Below, one piece after another: positions 11,685 through 22,625 of a stretch of DNA of 64,000 nucleotides (positions are counted from its first letter, which is position 1; each line of letters begins with the position of its first letter). The notes beneath the pieces were generated by a model. The model was given only the letters and a program-made list of their open reading frames with translations. It was not told the DNA's origin and ran no database searches. Source of the stretch: Sorex araneus (taxonomy: Eukaryota; Chordata; Mammalia; Eulipotyphla; Soricidae). Location of the stretch: contig NC_073302.1 in assembly GCF_027595985.1 (NCBI RefSeq), positions 15,308,311 through 15,372,310 on the forward strand, written 5' to 3'. Both the position numbers and the translations under genes were made by a program.

Positions 11685-12793
11685 AAACCTCACCTGTGAA
11701 CGGGATTGCTTTTTTTCATGTTGCTTTCCTCTGTCTCATTATTTGCATATAGAAAGACCATGGAATTTTGGGTATTGATTTTATAGCCTGCAACTTTACT
11801 GTACAAGTACATTGTTTCTAAGAGTTTCTTGGTAGAGGCTTTAGGATTCTCTAGATACAGTTGCATATCATCTGTGAATAGTGCGAATTTGATTTCTTCC
11901 TTTCCTATCTGGATGCCCTTAATATCTTTTTATTGCCTAACCGCTATTGCAAGTACTTCCAGTACTATATTGAACAGAAGTGGTGAGAGTGGGCATCCTT
12001 GTCTTTTCCCTGATCTTAGAGGAAAGGCCTTAGTTTTTCCCCATTGAGGATAATGCTTGGCATAGGTTTGTGATAGATGGCTTTGCATCACTGTTTACAA
12101 TAGCCAGAATCTGGAAAAAAATCCAAGTGCCCAAGAACAGATGACTGGCTAAAGAAACTTTGGTACATCTACACAGTGGAATACTATGCAGCTGTTAGAA
12201 AAGATGAAGTCATAAACTTTGCATGTAAGTGGATCAATATGGAAGGTATCATGGTAAGTGAAATGAGTCAGAGAGAGAGACAGACATAGAAAGATTGCAC
12301 TCATCTGTGGAATATAAAATAACAGAATGGGAGACTAACACCCAAGAATAATAGAAATAAGTACCAGGAGGTTTACTCCATGGCTTGGAAGACGGCCTCA
12401 CATGCTGGGGGCAAAGGCAGCTCAGATATAGAAGGGGACACCAAGTAAAGTGTAGTTGGAGGACCTACTCAGGATGGAAGATGCATGCTGAAAGTAGACT
12501 AGAGACTGAACACGGTGGCCACTCAATACCTCTATTGCAAACCACAACACCCCAAAGGAAAGAGAGGACAAAAGGGAATGCCCTGCCACAGAGGCGTGGT
12601 GGGGGAGGAGAGGGATTGGGGTGTGGGAGGGATATTAGGATCATCCAATGGGCAGTGGTAGAGGAATGGGTATTCAAACATTGTATGACTGAAACATAAG
12701 CACGAAAATATGTAAATCTGTAACTGTACCCTCATGGTGATTCACTAATAAAAGAGAGAGAGAGAGACAGAGAGAGAGAGAAACCTCATTTGT
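11685..12793 (+). mobile_element. Shrew L1 with 5' inversion (twin priming)
   Basis: Two parts in opposite orientation. 11698-12087 is antisense L1 ORF2 reverse transcriptase sequence (plus-strand GTGGTGAGAGTGGGCATCC at 11980-11998 is a standard antisense L1 ORF2 string). 12088-12780 is the sense 3' end, with the GTTTACAATAGCCAGAATCTGG start and 3' UTR. The insertion is flanked by AAACCTCACCTGT (11685-11697) and AAACCTCATTTGT (12781-12793), 11 of 13 identical. The poly(A) end has become a (GA)n tract. Confidence 0.85.
12750..12780. repeat. (GA)n tract at the L1 3' end
   Basis: AAAAGAGAGAGAGAGAGACAGAG-type run occupying the place of the L1 poly(A) tail. Confidence 0.85.
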
Positions 12794-12799
12794 ATTCCT

Positions 12800-13041
12800 G
12801 CACCACTGTCTTCTTGTTGTTCATTGATTTGCTCGAGGGGGCACCAGTAACGTCTCCATTATGAGACTTGTTGTTACTGTTTTTGGCATACGAATATGCC
12901 ATGGGTAGCTTGCCAGATTCTGCCGTGTGGGCGGGGTACTCTCGGTAGCTTGCCGGGCTCTCCGAGTGGGACAGAGAAATCAAATCAGGGTCGGTCACAT
13001 GCAAGGTAAATGCCCTACCCGTTGTGCTATCGCTCCAGTCC
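12800..13041 (-). mobile_element. Shrew SINE, type B
   Basis: Full-length minus-strand copy: RTE-like tail at the low end (TTCATTGATTTGCTCGAG), body with the two GTAGCTTGCC repeats, and a tRNA head ending GCTATCGCTCCAG. TGTATTCCT (12791-12799) and TGTATCCCT (13042-13050) may be its target duplication. It landed directly beside the L1 end. Confidence 0.9.
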
Positions 13042-13449
13042 TGTATCCCTAAATAATAAAATTCCAGGTTAAGCAAGGAGATGTGAGCACAGCACAGGTG
13101 ATAGCCTCACTGACCTAGGACATACTGGGTTCCCTTTAGACCGAAGCCCCTCTCCCAGTTTGTAGGCTGGACACAGAGATAGCCCTGCAACTGTGGGTCT
13201 TCCTCAACTTTCCACTCCTTTTGACCTCTGTTATGATCCATCAGATCTAGACCCCCAACTGGAGGACACCGTGAAAACCTCCTGGAAATGTGACACAAGA
13301 TAGTTGCATGCCTGGCTGCTGTCTTGGACTTTCTAGAAGATGAGGATGGGATCAACATTGAAAACAATAACTAAGTAGAGTTATCAAGCTGATATGTAAG
13401 TCTCTACATAAACGTCTTCCCTGATTTCAGTCCAAACTATAATCTTTCA
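13042..13449. other. Unassigned DNA
   Basis: No gene or repeat recognised. An 86-codon minus frame across 13107-13367 has no known motif. Confidence 0.4.
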
Positions 13450-13635
13450 AGTTGGGAGGATAGTTCAGAGATTATGACTCATGAAACTGGGTTTGATCCC
13501 AAGCATCACATTACCCCTGGAGTATTATCAGATGCCCCTAGACATCCCTGAGCTCCACTGAGGTGGCCCCTCTGTGCTCTGGCACTGCATAGCTCATTCT
13601 TTAGTTAGTGCATATTCAGGCTTACTGTTAAACTA
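13450..13635 (+). mobile_element. Degenerate type A SINE
   Basis: GGAGGATAGTTCAGAG head, GGGTTTGATCCCAAGCATCA B-box region and CCCTGAGCTCC body fit an old, diverged copy of the local SINE. Confidence 0.6.
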
Positions 13636-14504
13636 CTGACCCAACTGGCTTTTTGGGAAATGTCTCCACCAAAAGAAATCTAGTCCCTTGAAATTCCTTC
13701 CTCTTCTTTTGCTCAGCAAATTGAGAAATCTTAAAGAAACATGAATTTCTTTGCCTTTTGCCCTTACTACTCCAGTTTTGGGAAATGGAAAAGGCTCTTT
13801 TTGGTTAGTTGGTTAGAGAAAGATATCTATGAGAAGACAATGATTAAGCTGAGACCCAAATGACAAGAGGTTTTTACATGAAGAACTGGATACTGTCATG
13901 GGAAGACAATCTAAATCAGAGGATACTGAGGGGAACGGCACGGAATCGGGAGTAACCTTGATGATTATTTAATAAAAAGTCATCTTTTTATTAGATAACG
14001 GCTGAGGGAGTAAAGCAATGCAGGAAATGAGCTAGTCACATCTAGTTCACCTATAACTTGGACTTAGGAGTGTAGACCGTGCTCTGAAAAATGGAATGGT
14101 ATGTCTTTCCTTTGTATTAAACAGGAACAGGCATTAGCCAGTTTATCCCCTAAAAAGATAACATTCTGCAGAAAGATAAGTCTGGATGCTCAGAATCCAG
14201 TCAGAATGTGATTTTTAGCACAACATGTGAACATAGTCATACAGAGCAGGTGACAGCAGAGAAGTAGGAGAGGAACAAAAAGATTAAGTACATATTCTGG
14301 AAACAGAGCTAACAAGATTATCTAATTGAATTGAGGAGTAAAATTTAAACGATCAATTAATGAGAAAAGTATTTACATTTACTGGTAAATAAAAAGAAAT
14401 GCACATAAGACAACACTAACATTTTTTTTTCCAATCAAACTGGCAGGTGGTTAGAAAAAAAAATGATACAGTTTTGAAACTGCATCAGTTTTGAAAAATC
14501 AACT
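13636..14504. other. Unassigned DNA
   Basis: No gene or confident repeat recognised. Confidence 0.4.
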
Positions 14505-14640
14505 GAATTGTCCAACAATTGAAGATCAGTTAAATAAATTATAAGGCATGCATATGTTTAAATGCTCCATGGCCATTAAAAATGATGTTGTGGAAGAACA
14601 CTTAATGACATGGAAAATGTGTGCAGAAAGTTTTATCTGT
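14505..14640 (+). mobile_element. Old L1 (L1M-like) 3' fragment
   Basis: TTGTCCAACAATTGAAGATC followed by GTTAAATAAATTATAAGGCA and an AATGACATGGAAAATGT block matches the order of the ORF2 end and 3' UTR in ancient mammalian L1s, with many substitutions. Confidence 0.55.
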
Positions 14641-15404
14641 TCAACAACCAGCTGTCAGGGCCCATGCTTCTTGTTAAGTACCAAATGGATTTGCAGCAAA
14701 GAGAAATGTGAACATCTTCACACGGCTGCAGAATTCTTATAAGTGAGTGATTCGTTCTTGAAATAATTCTAGAAAATTTGTTGGAGCGAAAGGAGACTTT
14801 AAGGATATCTATGGTCATGATGCAAGAAAAAAAGGTTGTTAGGTAAAAAGATTAAGTTGTTTTGAAATAGAAACAGAATTCTTGGGAATGGGAGCTACTT
14901 TGGTAGGTTTACCACTGGATATTGGTTAGGAGTTTGGAAAAACAAAGCTTTCTGTTTTCTTCTACCCCATCCTGCTGGAATTTGCAGAAATTCTTGTAAG
15001 ACCTTTAATTTTCATGGTATATGGTACATTGTTTGCAACCAGATTTTAATAGGTCAAGAGATCTCAACTCATACCTTGTTAAAAATGCAAAGATGTTTCA
15101 ATAGGCTAAAGCCTTGGTTTTTAACCAGTACATTGGAAGGATCCTTAAAGAACATGTAATCCAGTCGTATAGTTGTAGGGAGAAACATGTCTCTCTAAAG
15201 AGATAAAGCAAGAAAAAAAAGAAAAAGTTCCTATCACAGTGTGTTTGTTTACCAGTTAACTCAGAGCATGAAAGATAGAAAAGTTGACTCTAAATGCATA
15301 TTAAAGTTGATTTCTGAGTGAAAACTGAATTGAAAACGGTGCTCACTGGTTTTGTATAGATGACTTGTGCAAACACATGGAAGAACTATTAATTTGTTTT
15401 AGTC
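14641..15404. other. Unassigned DNA
   Basis: No gene or repeat recognised. Confidence 0.4.
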
Positions 15405-15563
15405 CATCATTTTAATTCTTTTTTTAAATTTATTTATTTTTAATTAGTGAATCACCATGAGGGTACAGTTACAGATTTATACATTTTTGTTCTCATGTTT
15501 CCCCCATACAAAGTTTGAGACCCCATCCCTTCACCAGTGCTCATTCTCATCATTTTAATTCTT
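15405..15563 (-). mobile_element. Very short L1 insertion with perfect 16-bp target-site duplication
   Basis: CATCATTTTAATTCTT occurs at 15405-15420 and exactly again at 15548-15563. Between them are 127 bp: poly-T, then the antisense of the L1 3' end (TTAATTAGTGAATCACCATG, CCCTTCACCAGTGCTCATTC). It is an extreme 5' truncation of the same L1 family as 9849-10560. Confidence 0.93.
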
Positions 15564-15649
15564 TGCACTGCCTATAATTAAGGAATTTGTTAAGCAGAAA
15601 GTCCTTACTTTTGCTAATATTTCATTTTGGAGATGCCACCATGTACTGG

Positions 15650-15897
15650 TAGCACTGTCTTCCCATTGTTCATCAATTTGCTGGAGCAGGCACCAGTAAC
15701 GTCTCCATTGTGAGATTTGTTATTGCTTTTGGCATATTGAATACATCACCAGTAGCTTGCCAGGCTCTGCCCTGCAGGTGGGATGCTCCCAATAGCTTGC
15801 CCGGCTCTCCAAGATGTCTCTCCAAGAGAGAGGAACCAAACCTGGTCAGCCGCATGCAAGGCAAACGCCCTACCCTCTGTGCTATCGCTCCAGTCCA
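15650..15897 (-). mobile_element. Shrew SINE, type B
   Basis: Minus-strand full-length copy: CACTGTCTTCCCATTGTTCA tail, TTTTGGCATATTGAATACAT body, and a head ending TGTGCTATCGCTCCAGTCC. A small duplication around CCAAGATGTCTCTCCAAGAG disrupts the segment after the B box. Confidence 0.9.
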
Positions 15898-16284
15898 TCC
15901 TGCCTTACTTCACTAACCATGTTAATGTTCTTGCTGACTGACTCTCTAGTTAAGCAGGGTTGAGGATGGCAGCTTTGTGCGACAGCCTATGGCAGCATCA
16001 TTGCACAGGAAGGCAAAATCATGGTTCCATCAGTGATCTCAGACACAGCCTGCAAAATCAGAAGTCTAAGTTTATCTGAAAATGGAGACAATAAATGCTA
16101 TGTGTTCCACATGTGAGCTTTTGTAAAATGAACATCAAAGATCCCCTATAGAACTCTTGTTGCAGGAGAAAACAAGGAAATATTTCTTCAGGAAAAGAGA
16201 AAGTTTAATTTAATAAAACAGGGAGAAGGCATTTAATTAATCAGCTGGAGAAAAATAATATTTTGAGTTTAATAATAGTCAGTA
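15898..16284. other. Unassigned DNA
   Basis: No gene or repeat recognised. Confidence 0.4.
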
Positions 16285-16525
16285 GCATTGTAGCACTCTC
16301 ATCCTGTTTTTCATTGATTTGTTCGAGTAGGCTCCAGTAGCTTCTCCATCCTGATACTTGTTGTCACTGTTTTTGCATATCCAATACGCCATGAGGAGCT
16401 TGCCAGGCACTGACGTGCAGGCCAGATATTCTCAGTAGCTTGCTGGACTCTGAGAGGGACTGAGGAATCGAACCCAGCATGTGCAAGGCAAATGCTCTAT
16501 CCTCTGTGCTATTACTCCAGTCAGT
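16285..16525 (-). mobile_element. Shrew SINE, type B
   Basis: Minus-strand copy with an RTE-like tail (CATTGATTTGTTCGAGTAGG), body and a tRNA head whose B box reads AATCGAACCCAGC on the plus strand. It is missing some bases on the head side of the B box. Confidence 0.88.
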
Positions 16526-17307
16526 ATAATAGAAAATAAAACTAGTTTGGGTAATAATTTTTTTATAAATGAGCTATAAACTATGCTTGTAAAAATGCTA
16601 AATTTTTCATATAAGAAGGTAACTTTTTGTAGACCCCAACAGAAAAAGCTAATCATGAACTTCCTCACCCAATCATTAATTTATTGTCGCATAGAATCAT
16701 TCATCAATATATTCCACCTTCCTTTATTCCATCATTTATGGGTCAGCAATTTAACACAAAGTGCCTGATGTTGTGGTACCATTGACTCTTAAGGGACCAG
16801 GTGATGCATTGCACCTTATCCTCTGTATTATTTATCTAGTCTATACAGTTCTTTCTAATGACATTTGGTACATCTTTCAATAAAATCTACACTTAATAAA
16901 ATCAAATTTCTCAAGAAAAGTGAGCCAGATTAAGGGTGTAGATAAAAACTTTTTTTATAAGACCAAATTTTAGGGAGGAAATGGAGCTGATCTACCAAAA
17001 TTACCTGGAAAATATTTGTTAAGCAATGTATATTTTTCCACTGAAACAAAGAATTTCTCTAATGAGAATTATAACAGAATTGCTGGGGGTGATAATAATG
17101 TTAAAACTCCAGAATGATTTCAGTATTTGTCTCTATGAAGAACTGTAGGATAAGATAAGGTACTAACATGATATTTAATGTCTACCAACAAGCTCCCTAG
17201 AGGTGACAAAGAGAAAAGATAACTGATAGAATATACAATAAAGAAAAGAGCATTCATCAAATATCTCAAATATATTTAGAAATTAATAAACCATTACTAG
17301 AAAGAAA
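16526..17307. other. Unassigned AT-rich DNA
   Basis: No gene or repeat recognised. Confidence 0.4.
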
Positions 17308-17309
17308 AT

Positions 17310-17400
17310 ACTCCTGCTTCCTTCTTTCCTTCTTCCATTTCTTCTTTTTCTTCCTCCTTCCTTTTTTCCTTCCTTATTTTCTTCCTTATTTCCCTTTACT
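17310..17400. repeat. (CTTC)n-like polypyrimidine tract
   Basis: About 90 bp almost free of purines, with irregular CTTC and TTCC units. Confidence 0.9.
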
Positions 17401-17624
17401 AAGGTCCTCTTGCTGCCAGTTTGCGGGTCTGGGAGAATACAGGACTGATAGTTTGGAGCTTGGCTTGACAGCTCAGTGACTTGACCTGGCCCTGCTAAGG
17501 GGTCAACAGGGCGACAGTAAGTGATGCTGAGGTGGAGGCATGGAGCTCAGAATTTAATCCATGCTAGAAATGTGCAATTTGTGTGCAGCACATACCTGCC
17601 ACTTTATCTTCTTTTGAAATATTT

Positions 17625-17792
17625 TCTGTTGGTTTTGGGTCACACTTGACTGTGCTTAGGGCTTACTTCTGGCTTCGAAATCGGACCACTCCTAGTGTGG
17701 CTTGAGGCTCCCATATGGCATGCCAGGGTTGAACCCAGGTTGGCCATATGCAAGGCAAGTGCCATACCTACTGTGATATATCTCTCAGGTCC
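17625..17792 (-). mobile_element. Shrew SINE, type A, diverged
   Basis: GGTTTTGGGTCACACTTGAC (tail side) through CATATGGCATGCCAGGGTTG to GATATATCTCTCAGGTCCC (head). The boxes are eroded. The 17400-17600 stretch just before it is GC-richer and unassigned. Confidence 0.8.
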
Positions 17793-18917
17793 CTTCTTTT
17801 TGAATTTTTAACTTTATAACTTTTATCACCCTACTTGTTAAAAAAGCAGAGAGAAAAATCCAACCCACAAAGGTCTAACAAACATCCTGATTTAATCACT
17901 ATGATTTTGCTGTTTAATTTGTCCAATTTCCCTAAAACATGATAAAGTATAAGACTATGACTTGGCACTAATTCATCTATAATATTTTTAGATATATTCA
18001 TAAAAAGAAACCACTTTCCTATGAAACTCAAATACTATTTTCCAAACCAATAAAATCAATCATAATTTTCATCAAACACACAGCTATATTTAATTTTAAT
18101 TATTGTATTAAAGTTGTATCCATAATCAAATAAAGTAATTTGTATGAGTTTGGATTCATATTCTGTGGGCTTATCGAAATACCAGGACTTTTGAGAAATA
18201 GGAATTATTAACCTATGTAGGAATCCCTTAAACCTAATAAATATGGCAATGGTTTCTAAACCCTTTAGAAGATAATTGAGATTCTGTGGTCTACACTGCT
18301 GTTAATAATGTTTATACTGCTCTTGCACATAATTCTGGCACCAATATTGCAGTTTGTCACCTGTCCCAACTCAATTATGTGGATCTGTTCTACCATTATG
18401 TGACCTTTGGTTGTGTGTCAATACCTTGCTGTGTATTTTTAAGTTGTTCAACTCTTTTTAAAGGAGGCTGTATGGAAACTATCATCTTGAACATTTGTTT
18501 CTTAAAACAATACAAATTGTGTCTTTTCCTATAGCTCATAAATTTTACCTCAGAAAGACAAATAAAAATTAATGTAATTCTAACAAAATATTATTTCTTA
18601 TCACCATCATCTCGAAAGTCACAAGACTCCTTTTTGCTTGATCCTTTACACAATGTGTATAACTGATTTCTGTTACCGTAGAAATGTTTGTTTAGTTTTT
18701 ATTTTCATAGCACATGGTGGCACACAGAACGCATTTTTGGTATCTAACTTCAAAAACAATTCAAGGTGTTTCTTCTGGGACCTTTCCCGTTTATTTTATT
18801 GCATATACAATCATTTATTTTATTTTCTACTTTTCCCTCTCTTGATGTCATTGCAATGACAGAGGTGGTACGTAAGCTTGGTTGTGGTGCTCATACATTT
18901 GTTTGTGTACTTCCCAA
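17793..18917. other. Unassigned AT-rich DNA
   Basis: No gene or repeat recognised. An 82-codon plus frame at 18286-18534 has no known domain. Confidence 0.4.
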
Positions 18918-19124
18918 GGGTAAAAGTTTTTCATTTTTTTTTCTTTTTGGGTCACACCCGGCGATGCACAGGGGTTACTCCTGGCTCTGCACTCAGGAAT
19001 TACTCCTGGTGGCAGTGCTCAGGGGACCATATGGGATGCTGGGATTTGATCCCGAATCGGCCATGTGCAAGGCAAATGCCCTACCGCTATGCTATCGCTC
19101 CAGCCCCACGGGTAAAAGTTTTTC
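18918..19124 (-). mobile_element. Shrew SINE, type A, with perfect 15-bp target-site duplication
   Basis: GGGTAAAAGTTTTTC at 18918-18932 recurs at 19110-19124 and brackets a near-consensus SINE (18933-19109). The poly(A) tail is at the low end, the head ends CGCTATGCTATCGCTCCAGC. The insertion target is A/T-rich as for L1 endonuclease. The 200-codon open frame running through it (18766-19368) is a chance frame. Confidence 0.95.
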
Positions 19125-19629
19125 GTTGTGGTTGAGGAGAGTGTGTCTGGAAGTCGCTTCTGACTCCCAGGATCTCAGAAAGCAGAGCTACCAGCTAGAA
19201 AGAGTAAAGTTTTTAAGTTGGAATTCAGTGCATATGGGCAGCACTACTGGAATGCTCAGCTTCACGAGCAGTTTCACAATTGCAAGACAAGTGGTTCATC
19301 TCCTGACACTTCTTTTTATTGTTGTCTTGTCTTTCCTTGAGGAATATACCACAATTTCTATTTCATGATGGATCTGTGAGTTCCTATGAGTTTTTCGCTC
19401 TTATTATCAAAGCTTCTGAGAAGTTTTATGGATATGCATTTGCATCTACCTTGATTAAGTGCCAATGAATAGAGCCAAGTAGTGTGTGTTTAATATAGCA
19501 AAGAATTGCAATCAACACTCCCCTACCCCCAGTTTTGAAATCATTTCATATTCACACCTATTGGTTATGCCAACCATATTGATTTTAATCATCAGTGCAT
19601 AATAGCACTTCAGTGGTGTGGTGCTAAAA
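19125..19629. other. Unassigned DNA
   Basis: No gene or repeat recognised. Confidence 0.4.
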
Positions 19630-20560
19630 TATTTTTTCCATTTTCTTTAAACACCATGATATACATAGTTGTTCATGATACATTTATAACAGACATTTTA
19701 TATTCCAACCCAATCCCACTTTCCCACTTCCACTGTGACCATCCCTCTACCATTTTCTCTTTACCCTTCAAATAATGTCACCATTTTCTGTACTATCCTT
19801 CAAGACTGCCCCCATAGCAGGCACAAAATAATTCATTTTACACTGCTTATTACCACAAAGTAACTTATGGAATTATCAAAATAAATTTTCAGTAAAAGAA
19901 AATTCGTGAAAATTGTTATGCCTTACCATGGGGACATTAAGTCCTTGGCTGAGGGTTTACTAAGCTGTTGTTGCTAGTTGAGCCTCCTATATTAATGGCT
20001 TTGTTAATAGAGTTTAGTTGACTTCTATGTTACATTCCCACCCTATCTGGTGAGCTCCTCCTGGGATTGTAACTACTGCAGTTTGGATATGACTTGCATG
20101 TACAAATAGGGCCCCATGCTCCAGAAGCTCCAGAATATTTAACTGGTCATGGCTTGCATAGTGATGTTGGAATATAGGTCTGGCTGCTATGGCTTCTGAA
20201 GTCGAGGCAGGTGAGTGGAACTTGCCCACCCCTACTCTGAGAAGGTTTTGGCTAGAGTTTTCAGGCAAAAAACAAAAAACCAACAAACCCCATGTGTACC
20301 AGGAATTTCCAGCAGTTTGGCCTCTTTGTGAAGCTCAGTCATGAGACGGTGGAGTCCAGCCACATGCATGGTGAGAGTTGTTGTAGTTTGAGTGCAGCTG
20401 ATGGGGCTTCTGCAGGGTGGGAACTTGGCCCACCCACTTCCTAACACCATCCCAGAGGTCTCAGCTAGGCCTGGTGTGTCCAAAAATATTTTGTGGCTAA
20501 TTGATCTCATTTGAGATTCAATCAGGAGTTTCTGAAACAGGGTTGATAGATGAGCTTACA
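19630..20560 (-). mobile_element. Possible old family Y retroelement
   Basis: On the minus strand the end near 19640-19760 reads like the tails at 4930-5010 and 40540-40640 (plus-strand CCCAATCCCACTTTCCCAC against CACCAATCCCACC...CACTTTCCCACC). The interior holds two imperfect repeats near 20080-20280 and 20290-20500, each with GGCTTCTG and an AACTTG(G)CCCACCC string. Boundaries are approximate. Two minus frames of about 90 codons lie within it but have no known domain. Confidence 0.5.
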
Positions 20561-20757
20561 TGACAATGGTGGTGGAATCTGAACATATTTTTCTGTATTT
20601 TCTTTTGAATTATATTATACTGGGTTCATTTTATTGGGTCATATATATTTGATTATCTAGCTAAAAAGAATTCTTTATAGATTCCGTGTATAGTCATTCC
20701 AGTTAAATATTATCTTAGAGTTTGCAGCTTATACTTTTTGTGAGAGGAGCAGAGGGA

Positions 20758-20915
20758 GTTGGTTCACACGCAGTGATGTTCAGGGGTTACTCTTGGCTCT
20801 AGACTCAGGGATTATTCCTGTCAATGCTCAGGGGACTAAATGGGATGTCAGGATTAAAATTCTGGTTGACCAGGTGCAAGGCATGCACCCTACCCACTAT
20901 ACTATCTCTTTGTCT
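20758..20915 (-). mobile_element. Shrew SINE, type A, diverged
   Basis: GGTTCACACGCAGTGATGTT through CAGGGGTTACTCTTGGCTCT and GGGATGTCAGGATTAAAATT to TATACTATCTCTTTGTCTC. The poly(A) end is lost. Confidence 0.82.
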
Positions 20916-21230
20916 CTCATGGCTTATACTTTTGCTTAAAAACATTCTTTTAAGACCAAAGGTCATGAACTAAAAGACCTATGGCTTTTTACATCTCTTT
21001 TTTAATTATTAATGCTTTTGATGCCCAGAAAATACATGTCTAGAGAAGATTATTAGGGTACTCTCTTTTGATATTTCTGGGTGTGTAATTTAATATTATC
21101 ACAGATTTATGATTCACTTCAGAATAAATTCTGCTTGTGATTTATGATTTAGAAGTCAGTGCTTCTTTTTTCCTTCAAATTTATATTATAATGCTTCCAT
21201 ACTGTTTAAAAGACAAATTGATTTTCCTAC
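20916..21230. other. Unassigned DNA
   Basis: No gene or repeat recognised. Confidence 0.4.
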
Positions 21231-21460
21231 CAAACAACCAAGATTGGGGCTGGAGTGATAGCACAGTGGGTAGGGGCATAGCGCATTTGCTTAGTGCTCG
21301 GCCAACTTGGGTTCGATTCCCAGCATCCCATATAGTCCTCTGAGCACCTGAGCACCGCCAAGGATAATTCTTGAGTGCAGAGCCAGAAGTGCCCCCTGTG
21401 CAGTGCCATGTGTGACCCAAAAAGCAAAACAAACAAACAAAAAATAATCAAATAACCAAG
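21231..21460 (+). mobile_element. Shrew SINE, type A, with target-site duplication
   Basis: CAAACAACCAAG (21231-21242) and CAAATAACCAAG (21449-21460) flank a full copy with GGGGCTGGAGTGATAGCACA head, intact B box GGTTCGATTCC and a GTGTGACCCAAAAAGC tail with an A-rich end. The head has a short insertion (GCATAGC) between the boxes. Confidence 0.94.
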
Positions 21461-22540
21461 CTAGATTTTCTAAGATATCAATTGACCAAATATGTACATA
21501 TATCTATCTAGAATTTTTATATTCTATAAATTTATCCAATCATAATAAAGTATATCTTGAATAATGTAGATTTATAGCAAAACTTTAAATCAATCTCTAT
21601 AGACCCTCTACACATGTTAAAATTTTGTTGAGTATTCTAGATTGTTTTTCTAAATTTTAGAATATTCTTATCAGGCTCTGATAAAAAGCTACTCCAAGTG
21701 TGACTGGAATAGCATTGAATTAACAAAACTATTTAGAAATAATGGATGTCATAAAAACATCAAATATTAAATTAATAGTCATCATTCATGTCCTTATTTG
21801 TTAGGTTTTTCATAATTTCTCTCTGTGGTATGTTTTGATTTTCATTGTAGGGTTCTTCTACACTTTTCATTGCATGCATTTCTAATTAATTTTTATTTTG
21901 ATTCTAGTTATAAGAAACATTTAAAATTCACTGCCCTAATTATTTGTTTATAATTTAGAAACAAATTATTTTGTATTTATTTTGTATTTTAAACTTGCAT
22001 CCTGAGTGGTTGACTAATTCACATTAAATTTGGTAGCTGATTTATATATTTCCCAAATGTTCCATGTTATTAGTAAACACAAGTATATTTCTGTCTGTGT
22101 GCATTTTACCTTTAATTTTTTCATTATCTTAAGTTACATATGTCTTACTTACATCAAACATAGCTATAAGTTCACTCAATATGAATTAAATACACGTAAA
22201 GAAATACTTTTGACATGTTCTTAATCTTAGGAAAGATTTATAGTGCATTAGAGCATTAAGTGTGAAAATTTGTTTTTAATATCTACTTTAATGAATTAAA
22301 GTTGTTAACATAGATTAACCTTAATTTATGCCAAATGTTTTTTGTACATTTGTGTGATATAAACATACATTTTATGTTCCAAATCGACACATTATATTCA
22401 TTTTAAACATTGATCAAAGCATACTTAGAGGGAAAATGCCACTTCGTAAAAACATTAACTTTTTATATGCCATTCAGTTAGATTTGATAATGCTTTATAG
22501 TTAAGTTTATTATTTTAGAGAAGCATTTTAATTTGTTTGC
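21461..22540. other. Unassigned AT-rich DNA
   Basis: No gene or repeat recognised over about 1.1 kb. Confidence 0.4.
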
Positions 22541-22625
22541 TCAGGGATCACTCCTGTGGGTTCTTTGGGAACATATGTGGTGTCTGGATACAAACAAGGG
22601 TCATGCATGCAAGAACCTATCACAG
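22541..22625 (-). mobile_element. Type A SINE fragment interrupted by the composite element
   Basis: GCTCAGGGATCACTCCTGTG and GGGTCATGCATGCAAG match the SINE middle on the minus strand. It stops at the 5' target duplication of the next element, and little of it is recognisable on the far side. Confidence 0.55.

Noticed and set aside
18766..19368. 200-codon open frame on the plus strand
   Set aside because: It crosses a recent type A SINE with its own target duplication, and the peptide in that part is translated SINE. The remainder has no domain or splice support.
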